Positions 12,896-25,200 of a DNA stretch of 64,000 bases are shown piece after piece. How positions within the stretch are numbered: the first letter of the stretch is position 1; each line of letters starts with the position of its first letter. This stretch comes from Sophora flavescens (taxonomy: Eukaryota > Streptophyta > Magnoliopsida > Fabales > Fabaceae): the NCBI GenBank assembly GCA_030762895.1, contig CM061068.1, positions 39,604,783 through 39,668,782 of the forward strand. Direction: 5' to 3'. The notes beneath the pieces were generated by a model that was not told the DNA's origin, did not search any database, and saw only the letters and a list, made by a program, of their open reading frames with translations. The translations under genes were made by a program, and so were the position numbers.

Positions 12896-13729
12896 CACTT
12901 GTTTAAGGTGTCCAAATCCCTTACCACTTGGACCAACCACATGTTAATATTTTTACTTTTTATTAATACTTATAAATTTATTATAATTATTAATAAAAAA
13001 TATAATTAGACAATTTTGAGGGTTGATAGCAGTCGGCAGAGATGTTTATAGAGTGGATTAGGATAAGTTTGGTTCGGTTTAAATTATTAAATCTATCTCA
13101 ATATTTTGATATAGTCATTTACTTGGATCTAAATTTGATTGATTGTGATTTATTAATGTTTAAGAAAGAATTAGATCTCCCCTAAAAAAAAGAGAGAAAG
13201 AATTAGATCAACACGATACATTGACATAATATATAAATTAAAATATTATATATAACTAAATCATAAGTTTTAAGAAACATTAAATTAAAATTGAGTTTAG
13301 TTGGTATGTACTGTCAGTGTAATGTTTAGAATTATAGATTTTCAGTTATATGATGATTTATTATTGGTTGACAGTATAAAAAAACATTTATACTGACAAC
13401 ATATAACAATTAAACTCATTAAAATGAAGATTTTTTTTTTGATGGAAGATATATTTTTAATATATATTTCGGAGTAAATATTGTTAATATAAACAAACTA
13501 CCATGTCATGTAAAATGTTGTTGATTTTTTTTTTTTTTTTGTGTAGGGAAAAAAATGTTATTGATTTATATCAAGAAGACTTAATAAGTAGAGACCATAA
13601 ATATTAAAAGAAGGTAAATTGCATCTTATCTCTGTAAAGTTTTTATATTTTTATCTGTTATAGATGAATTTTATTTTATAACACATGATTGTATGTAAAA
13701 AGAAAAAGAATAATAATAATAAGGATATA
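12896..13729. other. AT-rich intergenic DNA
   Basis: No coding region or recognisable element, apart from the flank of the repeat interrupted by the solo LTR. Confidence 0.5.
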
Positions 13730-13739
13730 ATTTTATTTA

Positions 13740-14135
13740 GGTTAAATTACACTTTTGGTCTACAAAATGTTTTTCAATTTTCAATTTGATCCCCAAATTT
13801 TTAAAATATTCATCTTGATCTCTAAATTCCTAAAACTTATTCAATCGAGTCATTTGTCAAGTTGACTAACGGACATGGATGTTGATCCCAAAATAATGGT
13901 CCCCAAATTGTTTTTCAATGTTCAATTTGATCCCCAAGTTGTTTTTCAATGTTCAATTTGGTCATCAATTATGACGGATTAGATGGGGTCAACGTCCATA
14001 TCCGTTAGTCAACATGACGGAAGGACTTGATTGAATACGTTTTAGGAATTTAGGGATCAAAATGAATATTTTAAAAACTTGAGGATCAAATTAAATATTA
14101 AAAAATAATTTGGGGACCAAAAATGTAATTTAACC
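13740..14135. mobile_element. Foldback MITE, Mutator-like
   Basis: Two long inverted arms, about 13740-13900 and 13980-14135, start GGTTAAATTACA and end in the reverse complement. Internal pairs such as GTTGACTAACGGAC and GTCCATATCCGTTAGTCAAC also match. The element is flanked by perfect 10-bp direct repeats ATTTTATTTA at 13730-13739 and 14136-14145. A 9-10-bp target duplication with long TIRs is the pattern of Mutator-like elements. Length 396 bp; non-coding. It lies about 150 bp upstream of the small membrane-protein gene. Confidence 0.85.
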
Positions 14136-14285
14136 ATTTTATTTATTATTTAAATTTAAATTGAAGTAAGAGGAGGCCGGAGGGGAGCATAGAATAGAAA
14201 TTGTATGCGTAAGGAAACCCTAGTTTAGTTGGAGTTGGGAGAAAGGGAGAAGGAGAAGAAGAAGAAAACAGAGAGAGAGAGAGAG

Positions 14286-15119
14286 ATGGGAATAGCGGGT
14301 AAGGTTGGGGATTATGCCTTTAAGGCATTCACAGCGACGCTGGGGATCGCCACAATCTACCTCACTGCCACTTTCTCCGTCAATGTTTACAAAGGACTTG
14401 CTTGGCACAATGCTCAATCTGTATCTACTCTTCTTCTTCTTCTTTTTTTCCTTTTCTATCTTTATTATTTGGATCTCGATTCGGTGACAAATTTAAATTT
14501 GGTATATCATTATTTGCTTGAACGGTCTTAAATCAATTTTAGGGTTTGAATCGTGTTCTGTTCTTACTCTGTGATTGTAGTTTACTACTGTGTTTGTTGA
14601 CTTCTTACTTACATGCCGTGGCATTACATTCGCAAGTCTTTTTAACTGTTCAATTCATTCCTCCTATGACATTAGGATATTATGTTTGTTTTTCCTTCTT
14701 CATTTCTGTTTTCTGCAGTTCTAATTTTTTCTTTCTGTTGATTCTAATTTTGATATGTATCTTGTAGCTTATTGGAGACGGGCATAAATTATTATTTGTT
14801 GTTTACGGCGCTTTTGAGTAAATAGTTTAATTTTATAAGCTATTTTCAAGCTCAAATAAGCTTTCTATAAATTATTTCAAACACACTCTTAGTATACAGT
14901 GCTGTTATCAATTCAAACTACCGAAAACCGAATCCTCTAAATTTCTCTGCAATGAGTTGTGTAACGATTGTTGTAGTTGAAATCTTGATTCTATGCCAAG
15001 TACCTGGTTTGGATGTGTTTGTTCCAAATGCTGTCAAATTTCCTTGAGCTAATGTTTGACATTTTTTTGTGTGCGCGCAGAAACTTGACAAGGAAGATGC
15101 TGATGAGCAAGCTCCATGA
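14286..15119 (+). CDS. Small single-pass membrane protein, 57 residues, two exons
   Basis: Exon 1 is 14286-14420 and exon 2 is 15081-15119. The intron is GT-AG (GTATCT ... GCGCGCAG) and the join is in phase. The protein starts MGIAGKVGDYAFKAF, has one hydrophobic helix at about residues 15-35 (TATLGIATIYLTATFSVNVY), and ends in a short charged tail (KLDKEDADEQAP). A GA-rich 5' UTR precedes the ATG. I chose 14286 because the upstream in-frame ATG at 14229 would add only a low-complexity Glu/Lys/Arg stretch encoded by the GA-rich leader. Size and layout resemble small plant mitochondrial membrane proteins such as accessory respiratory-complex subunits, but this is a guess and I give no symbol. 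Confidence 0.75.
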
Positions 15120-17500
15120 TTTCATCATATTAGACTCCTCGATCAACTTGTTAGATTTCAAATCCTGTTGTGCAGAAACATAATTGAGGTTCTTTCTTCA
15201 AATCTTCAACTTTATTGGCCAATAATTAAATGGCCCCTCGCGAGTCTTGATAACTTCCTTAGCTATAAAGATAGTGATCTTTTATAGATTATATCTACAT
15301 ACGTTACTATTTATTTAGAAGGCTTTCTGGAATCTGCTTGTGGACATATACGAGGGTAGATAATAGAGTTGTATTGAGGATGTTGATCAGCCATTTCACA
15401 ATCTAGTTTATTTAAGATAATAAACCTTTTGTCTTGACATATATAGGACAAGTGTACTCGATTGTGTAAGTATATAAAGCGGTGATTAGATTGGTATCAT
15501 TTGTAGGGATTGTAGTTCAAGTATCGATTCACAAAGTAAGCGGCTATTTAGGCATATATTAAGGGAGCTCAGTTACCACATCAAGCAAAAACAATTAAAG
15601 TAATGAAAGCAATTGACTACTTTTATATAAGCCAAACCATCTCTTGCAATCTTTAACTAGTTCATGATGGAAGCAATTACTCTTTTTTGAATGTGGAAAT
15701 TTTTGTACGGAATATCGGGTATGGGAAAAAAATTAATCTCAAAAGCGATCTCAACATTGTTGGATTGGACTGATTTTTAAGCATTCATCGATTGGTGTTG
15801 GATTTACTCTTGCAAAACTCGATTGGATGTAGTTGAAAAATCACCAAGATGTATTCATCTCTCCTTAAACCTGTCACAGGTGACTCATTGTCATCGTCGT
15901 TAAGAAAACCTTTGACGAATCCAGAGCCCAAGTCTACAACCAGAATTGCCCAACCTACCCTCACCCCTTCTCCGCCCCGATTCCATCTCTGATTGAAAAT
16001 CAAATTAAGTTGTAACATTAGAGCATCAGAAAATGAACAAAAAAAATGTAAAGCAGTGTTTGAATCTCACAAACCATATTACCCAACAATAAATCAGTAT
16101 ATCAAACCCAACAATTAGAAAATCTTATATTAACTTGTACCCAAGAAAAATGTCTTACCCAAATAAAAAATTTTTAAAAAATCAAATAAAAGTAGATCTT
16201 AAAACAATACAGACATCCCACCACAGCGAGCGTTTGTTCATTAGCGGTACTCAACCTTTGCATTGGCGACAGCTATCCTCTGCATTGTCGAATCTGGCCA
16301 TGGTTGATAAGATTCTTGACAGAGGTTGATGATAGTGGTTCTGGAAAACGTCATCGCAGGAAAGGGGAGTCCACTGCGAGTATCATCCTAGCCTGTGTTG
16401 CCAAATCTGCGTCTATGAGACCCCACATGAAGAATGAAAGAGGGGAGAGAATTAAGTGGTGAGCAAATTTTGCTATTACCACAATTTTTTTCAGTCTTAC
16501 TGATCGATGGTCTCCCTTCAATGAGCATCGATGCACCCTATTTTGCAAGATATACTTTAGACGGCCGTTAAAATTTCTGAAGTGGGTTGTAAGACAATTC
16601 ATGATTTATGGCTTGAAGGAATTTTAAGAATAGAAAGGAATAACCAAATTTAGTTCATGGATTTGACCTAAGTATTCTGATGGATATCTTCTTAATTATT
16701 ACAGTCCAGATGGACTAACGTTCTCATAAATTTTTTATTTTGATAATTAATTCTACACATAATTTGATTATAAACTTCTGGATATGACTTTTTCTTAACT
16801 CATTAATTTTTATCCAGAAAACAATTAACATAACTCTGAAAATTTAAATACTCAAAAAAAAATTATATGCGAGAATAGTTATTTATGTTATTGTATGTCT
16901 AATACTAATCCATTTTTAAAGATACAAAAACATTTAGTGAAAAAATGGTCACTCTAATTCAAAGCTAGGTACACAATGAGCACTTGCAAAAACTTGCAAA
17001 TAACCCATGAGACCCTTGTTTTAGTCATAATAAGTGAAAGGTAACCGAGTGTCCAAGTGAGCTCATACATTTTACTTCCGTATCCGAAATTTAAACAAGC
17101 CCGAACACTCGTTCTTTGAATCCCATTCCCAACGTAAGATTCAAATCATTGAAAGTTCTTTATTCATAGACAAGTCCAACTGATCGAGGGGACAATCTAA
17201 GAAAGTGCTGGGGATGGGTTTGCATATGAGAAACTTAATTGGATTTGGACCCTTTTCATCTCAACTATTTCAGAAGTCAGACCTAGACTTCATACTGGAA
17301 AAGAACCTTAAAGAGAAGGCAGATGAGATTGAGTAAGAACGAAGAGAATAACAAAATAGCAGCATCGTTATCCAATGATGATGAAATGCCATTGCCAGGA
17401 GCGCACGCTAGTGGCCCCCTTTAACATAACTGGAATACAACGCAATAGGTAATCATACAACAAAAAATTAAGCAGCCGATCACCTCTCTAGTCTCTATAC
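15120..17500. other. Intergenic region without a recognised gene
   Basis: Contains the 3' UTR of the small membrane-protein gene, then AT-rich DNA. Two minus-strand ORFs of 77 and 83 codons (15785-16018 and 16351-16602) have no recognisable domain or splice context. The last part may include the 3' end of the TORTIFOLIA1-like transcript. Confidence 0.5.
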
Positions 17501-17766
17501 ATATACAAATTCACCCTCTTTCGTGGTATCTGTCCGTGAACTCACTCCAATCTGCTAATCTTGTCCAAGATTTATCATGAGCATGCAAATGACATACTGC
17601 ACTAGAATGAAACAAATGAAATACTGCACTAAGATGTCCACGACTACATGAAGTATTTTCGAGTAGCACAACAAATTTATATATTCTGATTAAATCACAG
17701 TCACACTTTCCTGATCAAGGGGGTCTTCCATGAAAGCTGATTGAGAATCAAAATAAGATCATACCT

Positions 17767-17792
17767 GCAGTCTAGATTGTGCAGCATATCTG
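17767..17792 (-). other. Possible extra 3' exon of the TORTIFOLIA1-like gene
   Basis: On the minus strand a short segment lies between an acceptor-like TCTGACAG and a donor-like CAG/GTATGA, and reads RYAAQSRLQ in one frame. A donor-like CAG/GTTTGC also follows the stop at 18101. It may be a UTR exon or an alternative C-terminus; the frames do not join cleanly past the TAA. Confidence 0.25.
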
Positions 17793-18100
17793 TCAGAAGG
17801 TAAGAAATGCGGGAGGGAAAAAACATGGCATACAAGTTAGAGGTTCAATTAAATGATGTCATTAATCTAAAAATTGAATGCTGATCAGTGATAGTGCCTC
17901 AAGACTAATAATGTGTTTGTTTTGGTGTCTGGATTGACGCGACGTGGAAGCTACAATGTAAAGCTTTCACATTTGTTGTCATAAAAATTTCCATATTGCC
18001 ACTATGAACGTGGTTTCATCATCAAACTTGATTTTTGAACGTAGAAACAAACATATACTAAATGCCTTGCCCAGAGGCAATTAGAAAGCAAACCTGCTTT

Positions 18101-20629
18101 TTAAACTGGCTCTGATCTTGCAAAATCCCTTGCATTAGTACAAACCTCTGCCAGCGGATTAGTGATGAAGCCTCCATCAGGCCTGAATCCGTGGCTTGTC
18201 AACCTAGTTTCAGCATTCCTGTCAGCATTGTAGTGCATGGCAGCAAGTGATGGGGTGCCACCAGATCTAGAGATCCGAGAGGATGAATGCAGACCCTGTG
18301 TTTTCCTCCAGAATTTGGGGCTCAAAAATTCTGCCCCAGGTAGCAAGCAACATGTATGACCACGAGCATCATAATTAGCTATCCTTCCACTTGATATAGC
18401 CAAATCATAAGAGATTTCATCCAATGCCAACTCAAGGCCATGTACACGAGTCTCTAAAGAACGCATTCCATTTTGTGAGCTTCCAATAAATTTCTGTAAG
18501 ATAAATGGGGGAGCATGTTGGAGATGTTCCTCATTAAAGGATTGGCACACATGCTACAATGTACATATATAAAAGAGACAAAAGGAAGTTTAAATAAACA
18601 CATTCGAAATTAACCAGCCTTCCTTCCAGAAATAACCATTAAGAACAAACCTGCAGAAGATCTAGCAGACTCGACTGCTGCTTCTCAATTTGATGTAACT
18701 GGTCACGGATCAAGGATAAATCTTCACTCTCTTTGACATTCCTTATGAGATCTTTACCGACATTACTGACAGGAACCGAGTCTTGACTTTCTTCATGATA
18801 TGGAACCACACGAGATCCAGCTCTGGACCCACCGAACTTTTGTATTTTGTCGTCAGCATTTTTCTTGAACAGAGCACGTTTCATTTCTGGATTTAAAAAT
18901 CTGCTCTTATCCTTTATGCTTCTTTCCAGAACAGTTCCATCTGTCTTCTGAAGATCGCCCTGATCAGTCATGGCTGCCGAGGGAGCATTAGGCACAGCAA
19001 TCTGGACATCCCAATTCTTATGGTTTAATTTTCGCGATACACCAGAACTCCTTCTCTTGTTACTTAAAGCACTTGTATTCTTGGCATTGCTAGCAGATGA
19101 ACTATCTGGGGCACTGAATCTGCTAGCAGGAGTAGATTTCCTCCGCAAATTCGACATTACTGAATGAGGACTACATGAGTTTTGACAGACTGGGGGATAG
19201 CGCCCATCACTTGCATTCTCTGAACCAAAAGCACCAACCCAGAAAGAGGTATGGAAAACAACCAAAGACAGTTAAACAAAGAGAAATGATTCTTGAACAT
19301 ATAGATAAATACATACCGTGTCATATATAATATACAAAATTTGATCTTCAAATAACAAAACTCTAAACGTAAACAGAGTAATCATACAACCAGATAGAGA
19401 CAGTGGCCTAAATAAATTCTGAATTTATTTAAGATCAAATAACCCCATATTGACCATCAACTCCAACCTTGTTTTTTAACCCATTATATACCATGATTTC
19501 TTTGTTATGGCTCAACAGTAAACAAAACACAATCCGTATTTCTATTTCTGTAAAGAGATAATGGACACTAGCTCACCTCAGATTCTCGATTGCAATATGA
19601 AACAGACACTAGAGACAAAATTGAATATACCTTTGGAAGAAGATTGCGATTGAGGAGGTGGAGAAAATTCATCCGAAACATCAGGAATCTGCTTCCACGC
19701 TTCCAACATCTGATTCATAACTTCCCGAACTACCTTCACCTAAACCAAACAACACCCAAACTCTCAATTTCACTTTCAAATTACCAAAAATAAACAAACA
19801 ACAGAGGGTGGAAATAAAAGAACACATGTTTTCATTACCAAACCTTATCAAATCGTCGATTCTCAAAAACTTTCAAACATTCAGCCTTGAATTCCGACAA
19901 GTAGTCCCTCTCCACGTTCGCCACCACCACCAACGCCTCCGCCCCAGCCTTCCTCGCCGCCCAATCACCGCTGCTCAACGATTCTACCAAACAAGGAACC
20001 AAACTCCTCAACATCGCGTCGCTCGACGCGCCACCGGCGTCCACGACGCTTCCGATCAGCGTCAGCACCGCCGGCTTTGCCCTAAACCCCTCGCGCTTCA
20101 GCAGCTTCTCGAACCTCGGCAACAGCTTCGCCAGCCTGGCCGGGTCCGGATCCGGAGCTCCGTCAACCGCCGAAGCTAAACAAAGCGCCGCTCCGACCTG
20201 CGAGTTCGGGTCCTGCTCCGTGAACAGCGCCTCCGCCAACGGCTTCAGGAAGGCGGAGAACGGTTGCTTGGTGACGTGGCGCGACAATGCCGAGACGGAA
20301 TTGACGCACGCGGATCGGACCGACGAGTCCGGATCGCGGAAGCGGCGGACGACGGCGGCGAGGATTTTGGAGAGGTAGGGAGAGAGCGCGTTGCCGTGCG
20401 TTTCGGAGAGAAACCCTAAGAGGTTCACGCATTGCTTGCGAACTAGGGATTTGTCTGAGGCATCGGTGGAGAGTATGCAAGAAAGGAACACCGGCACGGT
20501 GGTCGGGTCGAGGTTCCGGGCGATGGATTCGAGTTCGGCGGCGGCGAGGGAGTGAGTGTCGCGGTCGGAGAGCTTTGTGAGGCACGTGAAGACTCTCTGC
20601 TTTATGTTCTTCTGCTGCGGTGGCGACAT
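18101..20629 (-). CDS. TORTIFOLIA1/SPIRAL2-like microtubule-associated protein
   Basis: Four exons on the minus strand: 20629-19844, 19739-19631, 19219-18651 and 18493-18101. All introns are GT-AG and phases agree, giving 618 residues. Residues 1 to about 290 form an N-terminal HEAT-repeat domain (KQRVFTCLTKLSDRDTHSLA ... DPDSSVRSACVNSVSALSRH ... SGDWAARKAGAEAL), which in this plant family binds microtubules. The middle is Ser/Lys-rich and presumably disordered. Around residue 480 a short coiled coil (LSLIRDQLHQIEKQQSSLLD) is followed by GSSQNGMRSLETRVHGLELA, the conserved C-terminal element of TORTIFOLIA1-like proteins. Family members act on cortical microtubules and control helical growth. 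Exon 1 is GC-rich compared with its surroundings. The subgroup (TOR1-like 3 or 4) is inferred from length. Confidence 0.9.
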
Positions 20630-20639
20630 TGTGATTTGG

Positions 20640-21114
20640 ACGGTGGATGAGTGGTTAGGGTCGCGGTGGCGATGGCGATGGCGGATCAGGTGGGATTTCC
20701 GGTGACATTGCCGGAGCGCCGATGACCGATTAGTTTTCCGCTTTTGTTTGTGTGGGAGTGGGGTGAGGGTGTAGCGGTTTTATGTGCAGTTGCGGAGAGT
20801 GATGAGAGAAGGTGAATTTCAAAAAAAAAAAGATGAGAGAAGGTGAAGGTGGAAACGGTGTGTCGTTTTGTGATTATTTGAATTTTGAGTGAGCAGAGAT
20901 ACTAAACTACAGTGTCGTTAGCTTGATAGGGAAATGGTTTGGTTTCATTTCATGGTTTGGGCCTTTGGGGAGTTTATTTTCCCCCTTTTATTTCCTTTTT
21001 TTTTTGTTCACTCTACTCGATAGCTCTGGTTGGGTTCCTTTTCATGGTGCTGACTTCTGACTTCTAACTTCTAACTGGGACTTCTAAATATGAGAATAAG
21101 ACGTAACCGGGAGT
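20640..21114. other. 5' flank of the TORTIFOLIA1-like gene
   Basis: Holds the presumed 5' UTR and promoter of the minus-strand gene (GC-rich to about 20800), then AT-rich DNA. No clear TATA box was found. Confidence 0.4.
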
Positions 21115-21900
21115 AAGGGTGTTCATCAACCGATCCAAACCGTAAAAACTGAATAAAAAAGTTGAATAAATCCAAAATCGAAAAAATCAAAAATCAAAAA
21201 TCAAAAATCGAAAAAACCGTAATTTTTTATTGGATTGGATCGGATTTTGAATCCTCTAGTGAAATCCAATCCAAACCGATCTATTATATACATATACTAT
21301 TATTTTTGAAATTATAGTATTAGTCATACTTAAACATTGTTTTTCATACTTTTATGTCCCTCATTCTCTTTAATATTTTTGTTGGAATGACATATACGAG
21401 ACTATTTAGAATAAATATTAATGTCTTGAAGTTATATTTTCCTAAAAAAATTGATGCATAACATATATATACTTGAGTGAGTAAACATGAAAAATATGAA
21501 ATCAATTAAGTAAGTTTGAAAAATAACTAGTTACAATTTATCTATAGTCGATTCAAGGGGGAAAAAAATAGGATAACTAAAAATAGATATAGAGAATTAA
21601 CATAAAAGAACGTGTTAAAAAATATCAATAATTATTTTTTCTCAAACTTCCAAATTAAAATAAAGATTATCCTTTGTCCATTATTAAATAAGTAGCAAGG
21701 ACACTTGGCATAAGAAAAAAAAGTAAAGTATAATAAAAATCGAATTATCCAATCCAAATCGTATTTAATCGGATTGGATTGGATCCGATATTTTTTAGGA
21801 AGAAAATCGATCCGATTCAAACCGCACGTTGCTTTCATCATTGGATCGAATGGTTTTTTAGCTCAAAACCGATCCGATCTAATCCACGGACATCCGATAA
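21115..21900. mobile_element. Non-autonomous hAT-like element
   Basis: It begins AAGGGTGTTCATCAACCGAT and ends in the weak reverse complement GGACATCCGATAA. Sub-terminal blocks of GGATTGGATCGGAT and their complements occur at both ends. Flanks CCGGGAGT (21107-21114) and CGGGGAGT (21901-21908) form an 8-bp target duplication with one mismatch, the length expected for hAT elements. No transposase is present. Confidence 0.55.
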
Positions 21901-22331
21901 CGGGGAGTTCTTAATGTTGTCCTGATTTGTTGGTTAAGTAATGATTTTAAAATTAATAATAAAATTAATGGTGATTTATGATTGGACCCCATTATGTATC
22001 CGATTGATTAATTAGTCTTAGACGACTACCAAGCTTAGAATCATTGAATGTTACCACGGGTATTTTCAAATAAGTGTGAATGTAAACTTTTTTACATTGT
22101 GAATTAATTATAGAACATCTTATTTTTAGTAATATAAAAATATGTGATTGGTAGGTAGTAAAAAAAATCTTTACACTGATTGCATATTATAATTAAATAA
22201 TTTTTTATTGGATAATTAATCTTCTCAAATCATTAATGGATTAATTATTAATATATTTTATATAAATCAAGGATAAGTACTCCCTCCGGACTCAATTATA
22301 AATAAAATTAACTAGTTTCACGCTTATTAAG

Positions 22332-22822
22332 TGTACTGGCCGAGAATAAAAGACCGAGAACTCGTCTATACAACCCGACCAACCGAGCTTACCCCCATGA
22401 ATGGGCCTTGGCCCAAACCTCAAGGAGCCGAGATCGTGTCAACACGCCTGACATCCGAGGATAACTACTCGCCCTTGATCCATATCAGGCCACCCGCGAA
22501 GATACCCCGGCCCCAAGCTATCCACCCGCAGCTAACTGGGCCGAATATCTCGCTAGCCATAATGTCACTCCGGATAATCAGGCTCCGGATATCTCTCCCC
22601 ATGATCGCGATCTGATCCAAATATTCCTCCGCTTATTTCGGGGCTTGATCCTGAGAGATCACTATAAATAGGGGGCTTACCCCTCATTCAGAACTACGTT
22701 TGCTTTGATTCCCATTTGGATACGTAGGAGCAGAATCCACATTCTGTCAAGCACAATCCAAAAACACCCCACTAATCCTCGTTCAGCCGAGTATCTCATA
22801 TCCGAGATATTTGGACGGAACA
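22332..22822 (+). repeat. 5' LTR of the Tat element
   Basis: Starts TGTACTGG and ends GGAACA; 491 bp, the same length as the 3' LTR. The three differences from the 3' LTR are all transitions. Confidence 0.95.
22663..22670 (+). promoter_or_regulatory. TATA box in the 5' LTR
   Basis: TATAAATA in a GC-richer LTR context, about 150 bp before the LTR end, placing the probable transcript start near 22695. The 3' LTR has an identical box at 32833-32840. Confidence 0.65.
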
Positions 22823-22824
22823 TT

Positions 22825-22842
22825 TGGCGCCGTCTGTGGGAA
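22825..22842 (+). other. Primer-binding site of the Tat element
   Basis: TGGCGCCGT, followed by less conserved bases, starts two bases after the LTR. It complements the 3' end of plant tRNA-Asp over its first nine bases; the tRNA assignment is an inference. Confidence 0.6.
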
Positions 22843-22873
22843 TCGAAGCAAATATTTTCCCATACCACACAAA

Positions 22874-23500
22874 ATGGTGAGGACGAGGAGCGGAAACTGC
22901 AGGAGGGAGGAGCCAGGGAATGCCAACAACGGAGTTAACGGGGATAATGGAGAACGATCCGTAGGCCCAGCAGGAATGACCGACAATCCCGTGAGTTCAG
23001 AGCTTCTCGCGCGAGTTGCGGCCGAGAAGGGAGAACGAAGAAATCCGCCGTGAGAATAGCCGTCGTGAGAGAGAGAGGAGCGAGGGAAAGGTCGGTCTCT
23101 TCCTCACATGGAAGAGAGCGCCGGCCTCCCGAGATTGAGGGGTCCGAAACTTGTATAGGGAAGGGGGTCCTCACCTCCGGCTTCCCACCACGACAACCGA
23201 TGATGCCGATAAAGCAGAAGGTAAAGACAAGAGGAGGCGGGGGTGATAAGCCGAGATTTAAAGGCCCTACGAGCATTTCCCAGAGGGGACCAAGTATGAG
23301 CATTATACTCCCCTCAATACAAACCGGGCTCGGGTGTTCGAGGAAGCGTACAACGCGGAACCTGCAGCTCCCAAATCGTGGTCACACCCCCAAAACGCAG
23401 ATCGCGTAAGCATTGTCGGTATCACCGCAACTATGGCCATACCACCGAGGAGTCTTTGGGTCCTACGGGATAAAATTGAAGAGCTGGTTCAGGCTGGCCA
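22874..23500 (+). pseudogene. Shortened gag of the Tat element
   Basis: An ATG at 22874 opens a basic N-terminus (MVRTRSGNCRREEPGN) that stops at 23051. Only scattered pieces follow, then a recognisable gag C-terminus in another frame (EELVQAGHLNNFV near 23480, then an Arg-rich tail). About 600 bp remain, far less than a usual Tat gag, so most capsid coding has been lost. Confidence 0.7.
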
Positions 23501-24281
23501 CCTCAACAACTTTGTCCGAAGAAACAACAACAACAGTGAGAGGCGCGGTGGAAACAGAAGGAGAGAGGGTGACCGAAGCCCGAGGAGGGGTGGCGGTCGA
23601 CGAAATGATGAGAGAGCAGAGACCAGAGAGAGGCAGAATGAAAGACGGGAAGAGGATAATGTCATCCGGGGGGTGATAAACACCATCTCAGGAGGGTTTG
23701 CGGGGGGAGGCACAACAAGTTCAGCTCGGAGAAGACATCTGCGAGCCATCCGAGCTGTCAACTCGGTATCTGGCAAGCCTCCCCGAAGTTCCCCACCTAT
23801 TATCTTTTCCGATGAAGATTTTGTGGGAGTAGATCCCAACCAGGATGACCCCATGGTGATCACCGTACAGTTGGCCAACTTCTCGGTCAAAAGAACCCTC
23901 GTCGATCAAGGGAGCTCTGCGGATATATTGTATTACTCAACGTTTCAGAAGCTCGGGATCCCGGAGAAATCAATTCAGCCGTACGACAGTAAGCTCGTTG
24001 GCTTCGCAGGGGAGCAGGTTGATACTCGGGGATATATTGACCTCTTGACCACTTTTGGCGATGGCAGAGCTTCTAAAACCATCATGGTCAGGTATGTGCT
24101 AGTTAATGCTGTTACATCGTATAATATCCTGATCGGAAGACCGTCCTTGAACGAGTTAGGGGCTGTGGTCTCTACTCCCCACCTCACGATGAAGTTCCCC
24201 TCCAGCTCGGGGAACATAGTGGCTGTCCGAGCAGATCAGAGGATGGCAAGACAAGGTCCTATCTTGATAGTTTGCGGGTGA
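23334..24281 (+). pseudogene. Gag C-terminus and aspartic protease of the Tat element
   Basis: An open frame of 315 codons. It begins with the gag end, then a long Arg/Glu/Asn-rich linker, then a retropepsin-type domain with the catalytic motif LVDQGSSADILYY (Asp codon at 23904) and the second strand NILIGRPSLNELGAVVS. The frame stops at 24281, before RT. The first ATG of the frame is probably not a true start, because the frame is entered from upstream gag. Confidence 0.8.
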
Positions 24282-24429
24282 GCAAACTTAAACCCGTACT
24301 GAAGAGAAACCCTAGACAGGGGGGAAGGACAAGGCGGTGAATTCAGTAAACTCTGTTGAGCTGGACCCCAGGATGGACATGCAGGAACAACGTCCACAAC
24401 CTATTGAGGAGTTAGAGAAGTTCTAACTC

Positions 24430-25200
24430 GGCGCGCAGCCTGAACAGTGCACTAAACTCGGTGGTCACCTTGAGCCTACTTTGAAAGAAGAAATAAAGCA
24501 AGTGCTACGCAGAAATGCCGATCTATTCGCCTGGACCACATCTGACATGCCGGGAATTGATCCCAACTTCTTATGCCATAAATTGGCAATCTGTCCCGAG
24601 GCTGATGGCCCGAGAGAAAAAGGAGATTAGGTGAAGAAAGGAGAAAAGTAGTGGAAGAGGAGACAGCGAAGTTGGTCAAGGCCAATTTTATCCGAGAAGT
24701 AGAATACACCACATGGCTGGCCAACGTCGTTCTAGTCAAAAAAGCAAACGGCAAGTGGCGCATGTGCACCGACATACAGATCTGAACAGAGCTTGCCAGA
24801 AGGACTCTTACCCTTTGCCGAGTATTGACAGTCTGGTTGACCAGGGCTTCCGGATACAGAATTCTAAGCTTCTTGGATGCATACTCCGGGTACAACCAAA
24901 TTCGAATGTACCCCCCGGATGAGGAGAAAACAGCCTTCATTACTGAGGAGTCAAATTACTGTTACAGAGTGATGCCGTTTGGGCTAAAGAATGCGGGAGC
25001 TACGTACCAGAGACTTATGGACCGGGTATTTGAGAAACAAATTGGCAGAACTATGGAAGTATATGTGGATGACATGGTGGTGAAATCCGATGACCCCAGC
25101 CACCACCCTATAGATCCGGAAGAAATATTTCAGATGAGAGGAAGGTACAACATGAGGCTGAACCAGGAGAAGTGTGTTTTCGGTGTCTGGGGGTAAATTC
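24430..25200 (+). pseudogene. Reverse transcriptase of the Tat element, frameshifted
   Basis: Pieces in several frames align in order with gypsy RT: LKEEIKQVLRRNADLFAW, then WLANVVLVKKANGKWRMC, then FLDAYSGYNQIRM, YRVMPFGLKNAGATYQRLMD and the catalytic YVDD (25062-25073). A frame change near 24780-24830 and another near 25190 break it. Confidence 0.85.

Noticed and set aside
15785..16602. Minus-strand ORFs of 77 and 83 codons
   Set aside because: No recognisable domain, no convincing splice sites, no neighbouring coding pieces.
19835..20585. ORFs in other frames across exon 1 of the TORTIFOLIA1-like gene
   Set aside because: Shadows of a GC-rich real exon whose HEAT repeats are clear in one frame.
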